From the NCBI GenBank assembly GCA_014584605.1, contig JACTMO010000065.1, positions 1 to 32,652 of the forward strand: a DNA stretch of 32,652 bases, written 5' to 3'. A program made the translations under genes and the position numbers. Positions within the stretch are counted from its first letter, which is position 1. Every line of letters starts with the position of its first letter. The notes beneath the pieces were generated by a model that saw nothing but the letters and a program-made list of their open reading frames with translations, made no database searches and had not been told where the DNA came from. Source of the stretch: Bacteroidota bacterium (lineage in GTDB: Bacteria > Bacteroidota > Bacteroidia > Flavobacteriales_F > PHOS-HE28). This document shows, in pieces, positions 6,915-15,421 of the stretch.

Positions 6915-9900
6915 TCAGAAGAACGCGCGTACCTGGGCGCCGCCCACGTGCACCGCAGGGGTGTTCTCGCTCTTGCGCCCGTTGTAGGTGAGGTCCACCT
7001 GGAGGTTGCGGTTCAAGCGCCGTTGGATGTTCAGGCTCCAGGTCCAGTTGGTGCCCGCTTTCAGGCCGCCCAGCATCTCGTTGCCCAGGCTCGTGTTGGG
7101 GTCTCCGTCGTAGCGGATGTCCACCAGGTCCAGGTTCAGTTGGATGCTGCCCTTGCCTGCGGTGTTCCAGCGCGCCTCCAGTCCCAGGTTCTGCACGGTG
7201 GCGGCCTCCCCGCCCAGCTCCTCGCGGTTCAGCTTGTCGGTGTAACGGTAGCTCAGCGCCGCGCGCAGGTCGTTGTTGGGCCGCCAGGTGACCCGGGGCT
7301 TGGTGCCATACTGCCGGATGCTGTACGTGCGGCCGCTCAACAGGTCCGACGCGTTGGCCACCCGGCCCATCTCGCCCTCCAGGTCGGCGGTCCACTGCCG
7401 GGTGATGTTCCAGCGGAGGCGCAGCTGGTTCAGCTCGCGCAGGCGTGATTCGAACCCGTTCAGCAGGAGCGTTTTCGTGCGGTCGCTCTGGAAAGTATGG
7501 TCCACGCTCCACACCGGGCTGGTCCGGTCGTAGAACAACGTGTTGCGCAGCGCGCTCGTGAAGGCGGTGAGCAGCGTGTCCGACGGGTCGATGCGGAAGG
7601 GGTCCAGCGCCTGCCCCAGGTCGGCCGTGCTGGTCTTGCGATCGCTGCGGAAGGAGGCCAGGTCCGAGAACCGGGCGATGAAGCGCCTGAAGCCCGTGTG
7701 CCCGCCCCAGGCCACCGAGGGCCGAAGGTCCAGCGAGGCGCTCAACTGGTTGCTGAAGGTGCGCGCATAGGTGCTGCCGGGCACGAACACCCGCACGTAG
7801 TTGGCCTCGTAGCCGAAGTTGGCCTGCTCGAACTCGTTGAGCTCCTTGATGCCGTTGCCGTTGTAGTCGTTCCAGATGTAGAGGCCCTGCCCGGCGGGCA
7901 CCTCCACGTACAGGAACTCCCGCTGCTGCTCCAGGCCCGAGCCCAGTTCGTAGAACAGGTCCCACACGGCCACCCCCTTGCCCAGGGTGAGGTCGTGGTC
8001 GATGCGCATCAGGTAGGTGTCCTCGGGCCGTTGCGCGGTGAGGGTGCTGTCCACGATGCGCAGCTGGCGGTAGGTGAAGGTGGTGGCCAGGCGATGGCGG
8101 GCGTCGCGGCCCACGCCCAGGCTGGCGGTGCCTGCGGTGGCCACGGTGCTGCGCGCGAGCCCACCATCGCGCAGGCCCTGGTCATGGCGCTGGCCGCCAC
8201 CCACACGGAAGGTGGTGCGCGCCGTGTCGCGGCTCTGGATGAAAAGCTCCCAGTCGTGGAACCGGTAGCTGCCGGCCAGCAGGGTGTTGCCGGTGTCGGC
8301 GTGGAAGCGGTTGCGTTCATGCTCGTCCTGGACACCGATGGTGAACCAGCGCATGCGCCGGGCCAGCCGGGCCTTGTGCCGCAGGAACTCCGTGCGCACC
8401 GGCGCGCTGGTGGTGAGCAGGCTGGCGGTACCGGTGAGGTCGAAGCGGCCGGGATGGAGGTCGCTCTCCAGGTCATGCCGCCAGCCTGCATAGCGGTCCC
8501 GCACCTGGAAGGTGTTGATCACGTAACGCAGGCGGCCGGCCCGGCCCGCCCGCAGGCCCACGCCCAGCCCGGCCAGCAGCTGGTCACCATCGAGCGGCCG
8601 CCCCACGGCGTTCCAGTTGCGCTCGAACTCCACCGCACGGTATCGTTCCACCGGGGTGAAGGAGGTGGTGCGCGCCTCGGTCTCCAGGCCCAGCTCCAGT
8701 GCCCAGGTGCTGTCGACGGCGCTCAGCGGGACCGCCTGGTCCGCCTTCACATGCGCCGCGAAGGCCTGGTCGTCCGCCGCATCCAGGGTGCTGAAGGTGT
8801 TGCGGTCGTACCTTCCGTAGGCCAGTTCGGTGCTCAGCCGCAGGCCGCCACCGGTGCGATGGTCCACGCCCAGGGTCACCACCTGCTGGGAGCGCGGGGC
8901 CACCAGCACGCGCACCGGGGCATGGTCGCCGCGGTGCACCACCGCGCCGTTCACCGTGTCCGGGGCCACCCACCGGTACACGCGCCCGTTGGGGGTGAAC
9001 TCCTGCTGCACGTAGTCCCCCTTTCCCGCGCCGACGGTGGAGAAGGAGATGCGGTGCAGCACGCTGTCCGGCGCGGTGCTGTACACGTACACCGGGCTGT
9101 AGCCCAGCGAGTCCACGGCCTTGTACAGCACCTGGTCGGGGTTGTAGGCCACGGTGTCCACGCCGGGCACCACGGCGGCCAGGGGGTCGTCCCCCGCATC
9201 GGCCAGGGCGTGCTGCTCCTGCTCCGTGAGGTCCTGCTGCAGCGGCTGCCCCTTGTGGTCCTGCTCGCTGAACACGTTGAGCCGCAAGGTCGTCCGGCCG
9301 CGCGTCCAGGTATCGTCCAAGCGGACCAGCGTGCGCATGTAGTTGCGGTCCGAGTATTGGAACTCCACGGTGATGCGCCGGTCCTTGGTGATCAGGCGGC
9401 ACGCGGTGAAGGTGAGCTCGGCGGTGTTGTAGTCGATCACATAGTCGTTCTCCTGGCCGCGCACCAGTTGCTGGCCGTCGATGAACACGCGCTCCGTGCC
9501 CGAAAGGACGACGATGAAGGTCTCGCCGCCATCGCCGCGCAGGCGGTAGGGGCCCTGCACGCCCTCGACCCCCTGTATGACGTTGCGGGCGAACTTGCCC
9601 TTGGAGATCGCGACGGAGGTGCCCAGCGCATTGCTGGCGTGCGCGCCCCGTGCCCGGTGGCTGAAGGAAAGCCCCTTGGATCTCTTAAGGTAGGTGAGGA
9701 AGTGGCTGTTCGGGCGCTGAAGCACGAAGTCGCCGGCGATCAGCTCCCAGTCGTCCTCGAAGAGCTTGATGAACACCTGGTCGAAGTCCTGCAGCTCCAA
9801 GGTGTTGCCCTCGGCCTGGATGGGGATGCTGTTGTCGGTGATGGAGGCCTGCACCTGGATGCGGTCGGTGATGCGCCCGCTCAGCTCCAGGTTCAACGAG

Positions 9901-10418
9901 GAGTTCACCGACAGGTCCTGGTTGTTGCCGAAGAGGATGCCACGCGAGATGCTGCCGCTCTTGTTGAGCCCCGCGTTGCCGAAGAGGTCCTCGCGCTCGG
10001 CGGGTGCCACGTACTTGAAGGGGTCGATGCGGTCGGGGTCGTCGCTCAACAGGCGGCTCCGGTCCTTGTGCCGGCGTTCGGCGGCGAACAGCAGGGGCCA
10101 CACGCGGTAACGGGCCCTGAGGGTATCGCCCGCAGCACCGTTGATCACCCACAGGCGCGCCCGGTAGGGATCGAGGACGAAGGCGCTATCGGGCAGCCGC
10201 ACGGTCCCGCGCCACAGGGACAGGCTGCCCGGTGCGATCCCCAGAGTGTCCAGCGCGATGGTGTCGCCGGTGAGCACCACGGTGCGCAGGCGGCGGTTGT
10301 CGCCGGGGCCCTGGCCCCGGGCCGCCAGCGTGCTCAGCAGGGCCGGCAGCAGGGCCAGGAGCACCGCGGTCCGGGAGCGGGCCAGGTGCGTTGCGGCGAT
10401 GGACAGGTGGGGCCCCAA
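6915..10418 (-). CDS. large outer-membrane beta-barrel protein
   Basis: 1,167 residues from a proposed TTG at 10418. That start gives a clean signal peptide (basic THLARSR, then hydrophobic VLLALLPALLSTLA, cleavage near ARG-Q) and lies 6 nt after a -7 element. ATG 10460 would lie upstream of that element. After the signal come a beta-rich periplasmic part and a conserved stretch with SISRGILFGNNQDLSVNSS, ITDNSIPIQAEGNTLEL and GDFVLQRPNSHFLTYLKR. This resembles large Bacteroidota barrel proteins and, more distantly, the T9SS translocon protein SprA (from memory). Alternating amphipathic strands run to a terminal aromatic residue (RAFF), typical of barrels inserted by BamA. There is no TonB box or plug. 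Function unknown. Confidence 0.75.
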   Translation of the reverse strand: MGPHLSIAATHLARSRTAVLLALLPALLSTLAARGQGPGDNRRLRTVVLTGDTIALDTLGIAPGSLSLWRGTVRLPDSAFVLDPYRARLWVINGAAGDTLRARYRVWPLLFAAERRHKDRSRLLSDDPDRIDPFKYVAPAEREDLFGNAGLNKSGSISRGILFGNNQDLSVNSSLNLELSGRITDRIQVQASITDNSIPIQAEGNTLELQDFDQVFIKLFEDDWELIAGDFVLQRPNSHFLTYLKRSKGLSFSHRARGAHASNALGTSVAISKGKFARNVIQGVEGVQGPYRLRGDGGETFIVVLSGTERVFIDGQQLVRGQENDYVIDYNTAELTFTACRLITKDRRITVEFQYSDRNYMRTLVRLDDTWTRGRTTLRLNVFSEQDHKGQPLQQDLTEQEQHALADAGDDPLAAVVPGVDTVAYNPDQVLYKAVDSLGYSPVYVYSTAPDSVLHRISFSTVGAGKGDYVQQEFTPNGRVYRWVAPDTVNGAVVHRGDHAPVRVLVAPRSQQVVTLGVDHRTGGGLRLSTELAYGRYDRNTFSTLDAADDQAFAAHVKADQAVPLSAVDSTWALELGLETEARTTSFTPVERYRAVEFERNWNAVGRPLDGDQLLAGLGVGLRAGRAGRLRYVINTFQVRDRYAGWRHDLESDLHPGRFDLTGTASLLTTSAPVRTEFLRHKARLARRMRWFTIGVQDEHERNRFHADTGNTLLAGSYRFHDWELFIQSRDTARTTFRVGGGQRHDQGLRDGGLARSTVATAGTASLGVGRDARHRLATTFTYRQLRIVDSTLTAQRPEDTYLMRIDHDLTLGKGVAVWDLFYELGSGLEQQREFLYVEVPAGQGLYIWNDYNGNGIKELNEFEQANFGYEANYVRVFVPGSTYARTFSNQLSASLDLRPSVAWGGHTGFRRFIARFSDLASFRSDRKTSTADLGQALDPFRIDPSDTLLTAFTSALRNTLFYDRTSPVWSVDHTFQSDRTKTLLLNGFESRLRELNQLRLRWNITRQWTADLEGEMGRVANASDLLSGRTYSIRQYGTKPRVTWRPNNDLRAALSYRYTDKLNREELGGEAATVQNLGLEARWNTAGKGSIQLNLDLVDIRYDGDPNTSLGNEMLGGLKAGTNWTWSLNIQRRLNRNLQVDLTYNGRKSENTPAVHVGGAQVRAFF

Positions 10419-10424
10419 GGGCGG

Positions 10425-10432
10425 GAAAATTA
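10425..10432 (-). promoter_or_regulatory. -7 element for the barrel gene
   Basis: TAATTTTC on the minus strand matches the Bacteroidota TAnnTTTG consensus in 7 of 8 positions. It ends 6 nt before the proposed TTG start at 10418, implying a leaderless or near-leaderless transcript. Confidence 0.5.
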
Positions 10433-10519
10433 CCCAGCCCTTCCCCGTCCGCAGCCCCATCAAGATCCGACTGTTGATGAGCGGAGCGGGGCCCGTCAGG
10501 CCGCAGCGGCATGCCCGGG

Positions 10520-10527
10520 TACATTTG
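10520..10527 (+). promoter_or_regulatory. -7 element for the binding-protein gene
   Basis: TACATTTG is a perfect TAnnTTTG match. It lies inside the longest reading frame and ends 4 nt before GTG 10532, which makes GTG a better start than the upstream ATG at 10511. Confidence 0.6.
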
Positions 10528-10531
10528 GCCG

Positions 10532-12265
10532 GTGAGCTTGGAGAACGCACGGACCCTGCGGCTGTTGTGCATCGCGGCGCTGGCGCTGCTCTGCGCTTGT
10601 GGCGGGCCCGAGGGCGACGCGGTGCGTCGGGTGCGCGGTGGCAAGCACTACGGAGGGGTCTTCAACCTCAACGAGGTGGGCGGTGTGCGCAGCATCTTCC
10701 CCCTTCACCTCTCGCAGGCCACCGAGCACCGCATCGCCTCGATGCTCTACCAGGGCCTGGTGCGCTTCGACCCCAAGGACCTGAAGGTGCTGCCCTGCCT
10801 GGCCGAGCGTTGGGAGGTGAACGCCGACGCCACCGCCTTCACGCTGTACCTGCGCAAGGACGTGCTCTTCCATCCGGACCCGGCGTTGCCTTCCGCAGAG
10901 GACCGGCGTTTTGATGCCGAGGACGTGCTGTACTGCTTCCGCGCGCTCTGCACCGCCGACCCCGCCAACCGCGTGTTCTGGTTGTTCCAGGACAAGGTGC
11001 TCGGCGCCAACGAACATCATGCACGCACCGCCGCCGGTAGCGATCGTGAGGCACCGGTCCCCGGCCTGGAGGTGATCGATGCGCACACCTTCCGCATCAC
11101 CCTCACCCATCCCAACGCAGGCTTCCTGCAGGTGCTGGCCCACCAGGGCTGTTGGATCTATCCCCGCCAGCTGGCCGAGGCCTACAAGGACGACCTGAGC
11201 GCGCACGCCATCGGCACCGGCCCGTTCAAGCTGCGGACCTACGCACCCGGCGAGGCCTACGTGCTGGAGCGCGATCCCGAGCACTGGGACCGGGACGAGC
11301 ATGGCAATGCGCTGCCATTCCTGGACGCCGTACGCATCACACTGGACCCCGACAAGAACAGGGAGCTGGAGGCCTTCCTGGCCGGCCGGCTGTCGTGCAT
11401 CACGGATGTGCCGGTGGACCGCACCGGTCTTTTCAAGGACACGCTGGACGCCTCCGGCAGGAAGCGGTTCACGGTGCAGTCGATGCCGGGTTCGGCCGTG
11501 CAGTTCTACGGGTTCAACATCAACGCCAGGCCCTTCACCGACCCGCGCGTGCGGCAGGCCTTCAGCATGGCCATCGACCGGCGATTCCTGGTGGACAGCG
11601 TGCTGGCCGGCCTGGCCGTGCCCGCCGAGCATGGCCTGGTGGCCCCGGGCCTGCCCGGCTATCCGTACGATGCGGTGGCGGGCCACCGCTTCGACCCGGA
11701 AGCGGCACGCGCCCTGCTGGCCGAGGCGGGATCCCCGGGCGGTGCCGGCTTCCCGCAGGTGGTGCTCAACGTGAGCCCGGGCTTTGGCTACATCCAGGTG
11801 GCCGAGGCCGTCCAGGTGATGCTGCAACGCCACCTCGGGGTCCCGCTCATCCTTTCGGTGCTGCCCATGGACCAGCACTACAGCTCCATCGAGAACGGAC
11901 GGGCCCGCTTCTGGCGCGAGGGCTGGGTGGCCGACCTGCCCGACGCCGAGAACTTCCTCTCCCTGCTCTACGGCAAGAACGCCCAGGCCGATACCGCCCT
12001 GCCCACCTTCCTGAACACCACACGCTACCGCGACGTGCATTTCGATTCGCTGTTCGCCGAGGCACAGCGCAATACGGACGGCGCGCGCCGTGCGCAGCTC
12101 TTCGCAGAGGCCGAGAACAAGGCGATGGCCGATGCACCGCTGACCCCCCTGTACCACGAACGCATCATCCGCCTGCTGCGCCCCGATGTGCGCGACATGC
12201 CGCTGAACGCCATGGACCTGCGCGACATGGCGCGCGTGTGGTCCGATCCCGCCTTCAGCCGTTGA
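10532..12265 (+). CDS. ABC transporter substrate-binding lipoprotein, family 5 (peptide/nickel type)
   Basis: 577 residues from GTG 10532; ATG 10511 is in frame but lies upstream of the -7 element. The lipoprotein signal ends LLCAC with Cys23 as the lipidated residue. The body is a typical SBP family 5 domain. It has the early HRIASMLYQGLVRFDP segment, GTGPFKLRTYAPGEAYVLER in the middle, and FNINARPFTDPRVRQAFSMA, the family signature around the hinge. Such proteins capture oligopeptides, nickel chelates or similar solutes for an ABC importer. No permease or ATPase gene is nearby, so the partner must lie elsewhere or the protein acts alone. Its end overlaps the convergent gene at 12255 by 11 bp. 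Confidence 0.88.
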   Translation: MSLENARTLRLLCIAALALLCACGGPEGDAVRRVRGGKHYGGVFNLNEVGGVRSIFPLHLSQATEHRIASMLYQGLVRFDPKDLKVLPCLAERWEVNADATAFTLYLRKDVLFHPDPALPSAEDRRFDAEDVLYCFRALCTADPANRVFWLFQDKVLGANEHHARTAAGSDREAPVPGLEVIDAHTFRITLTHPNAGFLQVLAHQGCWIYPRQLAEAYKDDLSAHAIGTGPFKLRTYAPGEAYVLERDPEHWDRDEHGNALPFLDAVRITLDPDKNRELEAFLAGRLSCITDVPVDRTGLFKDTLDASGRKRFTVQSMPGSAVQFYGFNINARPFTDPRVRQAFSMAIDRRFLVDSVLAGLAVPAEHGLVAPGLPGYPYDAVAGHRFDPEAARALLAEAGSPGGAGFPQVVLNVSPGFGYIQVAEAVQVMLQRHLGVPLILSVLPMDQHYSSIENGRARFWREGWVADLPDAENFLSLLYGKNAQADTALPTFLNTTRYRDVHFDSLFAEAQRNTDGARRAQLFAEAENKAMADAPLTPLYHERIIRLLRPDVRDMPLNAMDLRDMARVWSDPAFSR

Positions 12266-12998
12266 TCCGCTCCACCGGCCTTTCGGCCGTGATGTAGCGA
12301 TGCACCAGCTGCTTGGCCAGCGGCATGAAGGTCTCGATGTGCGGGACCTCCCAGGTGCATTCGAACCCGAAGGTGGCCGGCACCGGCAGCTGTGGACGTG
12401 TGGCGATGAGCTCGGCGCGGATCGCCTCGTAGGGGCGGTGCAGCCCCAAGGCACGGCTGCCCACGTACTGCGTGACCACGCTGCGCCAGTGCAGCTCCTG
12501 GTCCGCATCGCGCAGCAGGGTCACCGAATAGGTGTAGATGCGCGCCTGATGGCCCTGACGCAACAGCAGGTAGCCCGCCCGCGGGTCCAGCGGCTGCACA
12601 CCCACCGGCCCGAACTGGATGTGCTCGCAGATCCGCTCGCGCAGCTCGCCGCCCTGCGCCAGGCGTTCGCGCAGCTCGGGAAGCGCATCGTCGATCACCT
12701 CATCGATCACCCCCAGTGCGCCCTCGGGTGCGGGCAGGGGCGCATAGGTCACGGTGCCCGTGCGGGGGTCGAGCCCTGTGATGTCGCGCGGCATGGTGGA
12801 CCGCAGGTCGTCCGCTCGCTGCTGCAGGAGTTCCAAGCCATCAAGGTGGTCGGCCACGTCCAGCAGATAGGGATACAGCTTGCGCTCGGCGAACCGCAAC
12901 CCCACCTGCTGCAGATAGGCCAGCAACGTGTAGCGCTTCAACTCCCGGTCGATGGCCGGGACCAGGATCCAGTCCTTGGTTAGCTGTGCCTGGGCCAT
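12255..12998 (-). CDS. conserved hypothetical protein
   Basis: 247 residues, family not recognised, though the composition is that of a well-conserved soluble protein. It has no signal peptide or membrane helix. The N-terminal half is helical (KRYTLLAYLQQVGLRFAERKL, shown in part). The middle has an acidic stretch (ALGVIDEVIDDALPEL), and the C-terminal half is mixed alpha/beta with WEVPHIETFMPLAKQL. It is divergent from the OmpA-like gene across a 95-bp region and ends head-on in the binding-protein gene. Its role cannot be inferred from this context. Confidence 0.75.
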   Translation of the reverse strand: MAQAQLTKDWILVPAIDRELKRYTLLAYLQQVGLRFAERKLYPYLLDVADHLDGLELLQQRADDLRSTMPRDITGLDPRTGTVTYAPLPAPEGALGVIDEVIDDALPELRERLAQGGELRERICEHIQFGPVGVQPLDPRAGYLLLRQGHQARIYTYSVTLLRDADQELHWRSVVTQYVGSRALGLHRPYEAIRAELIATRPQLPVPATFGFECTWEVPHIETFMPLAKQLVHRYITAERPVERING

Positions 12999-13064
12999 GC
13001 TGCTCGATGAACGGTGTGTTCACAAAAAAGGTTGCGCCCGGACGGTCGGAAAGCCCCGGGACGG

Positions 13065-13072
13065 GACCTTTG
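13065..13072 (+). promoter_or_regulatory. candidate -7 element for the OmpA-like gene
   Basis: GACCTTTG differs from TAnnTTTG at one position. It leaves a leader of about 15-20 nt before ATG 13094, which also has an AAAGG site at 13082-13086. Confidence 0.4.
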
Positions 13073-13093
13073 CACGATACGAAAGGTACTGCC

Positions 13094-14044
13094 ATGAAGC
13101 TGCATCCCCTCGCTCCGGCCGCCTGTTGTGCGGTCCTGTTGCTCACCGCCTGTGTTCCCCAGCGCAAGTACCAGGAGCTCCAGACCTCCCTGGAGACCAT
13201 GCGGGCCGAGACCGAGGCCGCCCTGGCCAAGGCCCGCGATGCGCAGGCCTCCCTGGACACCCAGTCCACGGCAACGAGCGACCTGCGGCGCCGCGTGAAG
13301 CTCCTGGAGCAGGACACCACCACCCTGGGCACCTCCCTGCGGAAGATGCAGCAGCAGTATGACAAGATCAATGCGCTCAACGACGAGCTGCTGGACAAGT
13401 ACAACAAGCTGCTCGCGGGCGACCGCAGTGAGAACCGCAAGCTGCTCACCGACCTGGAGGCGCTGCGGCTGGACCTGCAGAACAAGGAGGACTCCATCGC
13501 CCGCAGCGGCAAGCGCCTGGCCGAGCGTGAGGCCCGCCTGGCCGAACTGCAGGCCGAGCTCGACCGCAAGGACGCCGCCATGCGCGACCTGAAGGACCGC
13601 GTGAGCCGGGCGCTGACCGGCTTCGAGGGCAAGGGCCTCAGCGTGGAGCAACGCGACGGACGCATCCATGTGAGCCTGGAGAACAAGCTGCTGTTCCCCA
13701 GCGGAAGCGCCACGGTGGACAAGCAGGGCAGGGAGGCCCTGGTGCAGCTGGCCAAGGCCATCGAGGCCGACCGCGACATCAGCATCCTGGTGGAGGGCCA
13801 TACGGACACCGACAAGATCCTGCCGGGCAGCACCTTCAGGGACAACTGGGAGCTGAGCGTGGAGCGGGCCAGCAGCGTGGTGCGCATCCTTCAGGAGAGC
13901 AGCGCCATCGAGCCGCAACGCATCACGGCCGCCGGCCGCAGTGAGTATGTTCCCGTGGATCCCGCGGACAAGGCCAAGAACCGCCGTATCGAGGTGATCC
14001 TCACCCCGGACCTCACCGCCCTGTACAACCTGGTGAAGGACTGA
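13094..14044 (+). CDS. OmpA-family lipoprotein with coiled coil
   Basis: 316 residues from ATG 13094, chosen because it starts directly at a lipoprotein signal (VLLLTAC, Cys20). A long coiled coil follows (about 30-185, many Glu, Lys, Leu and Arg heptads). The C-terminal OmpA/MotB peptidoglycan-binding domain covers about 195-310. It has the entry strand LLFPSGSATVDKQGREAL, VEGHTDTDK, NWELSVERASSVVRIL and the closing KNRRIEVILTP. The protein is expected to tether the outer membrane to peptidoglycan from the periplasm. The layout is common in Bacteroidota. It sits 55 bp before the aromatic-pathway gene but is probably transcribed separately, because that gene has its own -7 element. Confidence 0.92.
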   Translation: MKLHPLAPAACCAVLLLTACVPQRKYQELQTSLETMRAETEAALAKARDAQASLDTQSTATSDLRRRVKLLEQDTTTLGTSLRKMQQQYDKINALNDELLDKYNKLLAGDRSENRKLLTDLEALRLDLQNKEDSIARSGKRLAEREARLAELQAELDRKDAAMRDLKDRVSRALTGFEGKGLSVEQRDGRIHVSLENKLLFPSGSATVDKQGREALVQLAKAIEADRDISILVEGHTDTDKILPGSTFRDNWELSVERASSVVRILQESSAIEPQRITAAGRSEYVPVDPADKAKNRRIEVILTPDLTALYNLVKD

Positions 14045-14087
14045 GCGTCCAGTCGACCTTGTCCGGGGTCCCCTGCGCCCGCCCCGC

Positions 14088-14095
14088 TACTTTTG
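14088..14095 (+). promoter_or_regulatory. -7 element directly before the DAHP synthase start
   Basis: TACTTTTG is a perfect TAnnTTTG match ending 4 nt before ATG 14100. The start codon would then lie at or next to the transcription start. Confidence 0.65.
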
Positions 14096-14099
14096 CAGC

Positions 14100-15257
14100 A
14101 TGAGCCGCGCATGGCCGGAGCTGGACCTGCTTCCCATGGAGCGGTGGGGGTTGGGGACCGAACGTCCCCTGCATATCGCCGGTCCCTGCAGCGCCGAGAG
14201 CGAGGAACAGGTGATGGCCGCGGCGCTCGGCATCCGGCGCCACGCGCCGGGCGTGCGGGTGCTGCGGGCCGGCGCGTGGAAACCGCGGACCCGTCCCGGT
14301 GCTTTCGAGGGGGCCGGCGAACCGGCGCTGCGCTGGCTGTGCTCGGCGGCCCAGGCCACCGGCCTGCTCACGGCCACCGAGGTGGCCACACCCCAGCACG
14401 TGGAGGCCGCCCTCAAGGCCGGTGTGAACATGCTGTGGATCGGCGCCCGCACCACGCCCAATCCCTTCAGCGTGCAAGCCCTCGCCGATGCCCTGGCCGG
14501 TGTGGATGTACCGGTGCTGGTGAAGAACCCCGTCAATCCGGACCTCGATCTGTGGGTGGGTGCCCTGGAACGGCTGAACCGGTGCGGCATCCGGCGCCTG
14601 GTCGCCGTGCACCGCGGTTTCAGCTGGTCGGGCCGCACCGCGTTCCGCAACGCACCGATGTGGGAGTTCCCGATCCGCCTGATGGCGGCCTGCCCGGGCC
14701 TGCCCATGCTCTGCGACCCCAGCCACATCGCCGGCCGTGCCGAACGGCTGGCCGAAGTGGCTCAGCAGGCGCTGGACCTGAACTTCAGCGGGCTGATGAT
14801 CGAAGCGCACCCCGATCCCGCCAACGCCATGAGCGACGGGGAGCAGCAGGTGACACCTGCGGCGCTCGGCACCCTGCTCCAGGGGCTGGTCCACCGGGCC
14901 GCACGACCCGGTCCCGGGTTGCGCGACCTTTTGGACGAACTGCGCGATCAGATCGACCAGCTGGATGCCGACATCGTCCAGAAGCTCGCCGAACGCCTCG
15001 ATATCGCCGAACGCATCGGCTTTTACAAGAAGGAGCACAACGTGGCCATCCTGCAGCCCGAGCGCTGGGAACGCATCATGGCCGCCCAACACGAGGCAGG
15101 CCGCCGGTCCGGCCTCAGCCCGGCCTTCATCGAGGCCTTCATGAACGCCGTGCACCAGGAGAGCATCCGGCGGCAGACCGAGGCCTGGGAGCGCACCGCG
15201 CTGCCCGCCGGTGGGCCCGGAGCGCGCACCGACGATGCCTCCCGTGCGGACCGGTGA
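14100..15257 (+). CDS. bifunctional DAHP synthase / chorismate mutase
   Basis: 385 residues. It condenses phosphoenolpyruvate with erythrose 4-phosphate (first shikimate step) and converts chorismate to prephenate. The N-terminal class I DAHP synthase barrel (about 15-260) shows AGPCSAESEEQ, RAGAWKPRTRPGAFEG, WIGARTTPNPFSVQ, VLVKNPVNPDLDLW, VHRGFS and LCDPSHIAGR. The C-terminal AroQ mutase (about 275-365) shows LRDQIDQLDADIVQKLAER and AERIGFYKKEHNVAILQPER. This order, synthase first and mutase last, is the Bacteroidota arrangement (Prevotella type), in which the mutase domain confers feedback control. The 385 residues slightly exceed the usual 350-370 because of a short C-terminal extension. 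No other aromatic-pathway gene is adjacent. Confidence 0.95.
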   Translation: MSRAWPELDLLPMERWGLGTERPLHIAGPCSAESEEQVMAAALGIRRHAPGVRVLRAGAWKPRTRPGAFEGAGEPALRWLCSAAQATGLLTATEVATPQHVEAALKAGVNMLWIGARTTPNPFSVQALADALAGVDVPVLVKNPVNPDLDLWVGALERLNRCGIRRLVAVHRGFSWSGRTAFRNAPMWEFPIRLMAACPGLPMLCDPSHIAGRAERLAEVAQQALDLNFSGLMIEAHPDPANAMSDGEQQVTPAALGTLLQGLVHRAARPGPGLRDLLDELRDQIDQLDADIVQKLAERLDIAERIGFYKKEHNVAILQPERWERIMAAQHEAGRRSGLSPAFIEAFMNAVHQESIRRQTEAWERTALPAGGPGARTDDASRADR

Positions 15258-15369
15258 CCGGCCGTTCAGACCTGCCCGCGCCCTGTCCTTGATGGAGGTC
15301 TGCCTGCCGTCGGATCCTCCCCGAAGGACCGGGGCAAGGTCCGCATTCGCCCAATTCGCGGCAGTAGAA

Positions 15370-15377
15370 TAGCTTTG
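15370..15377 (+). promoter_or_regulatory. -7 element of the large T9SS gene
   Basis: TAGCTTTG is a perfect TAnnTTTG match and leaves a leader of about 38 nt before ATG 15422. The A-rich leader (AAGGAAAGGAAACC) lacks a clear anti-16S site, as is usual in Bacteroidota. Confidence 0.6.
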
Positions 15378-15421
15378 ATCCACCTGCAAGGAAAGGAAAC
15401 CAACCAACCCGAACCGGAACC

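Noticed and set aside
10511-10531. ATG 10511 as the start of the binding-protein gene
   Set aside because: A perfect -7 element lies inside this extension, and GTG 10532 directly begins a better lipoprotein signal.
7497-10535. A 1,012-codon plus-strand frame opposite the barrel gene
   Set aside because: It mirrors the GC-rich third positions of the minus gene, is rich in Ala, Val, Gly and His with no domain or signal, and disappears where the real gene has conserved motifs.
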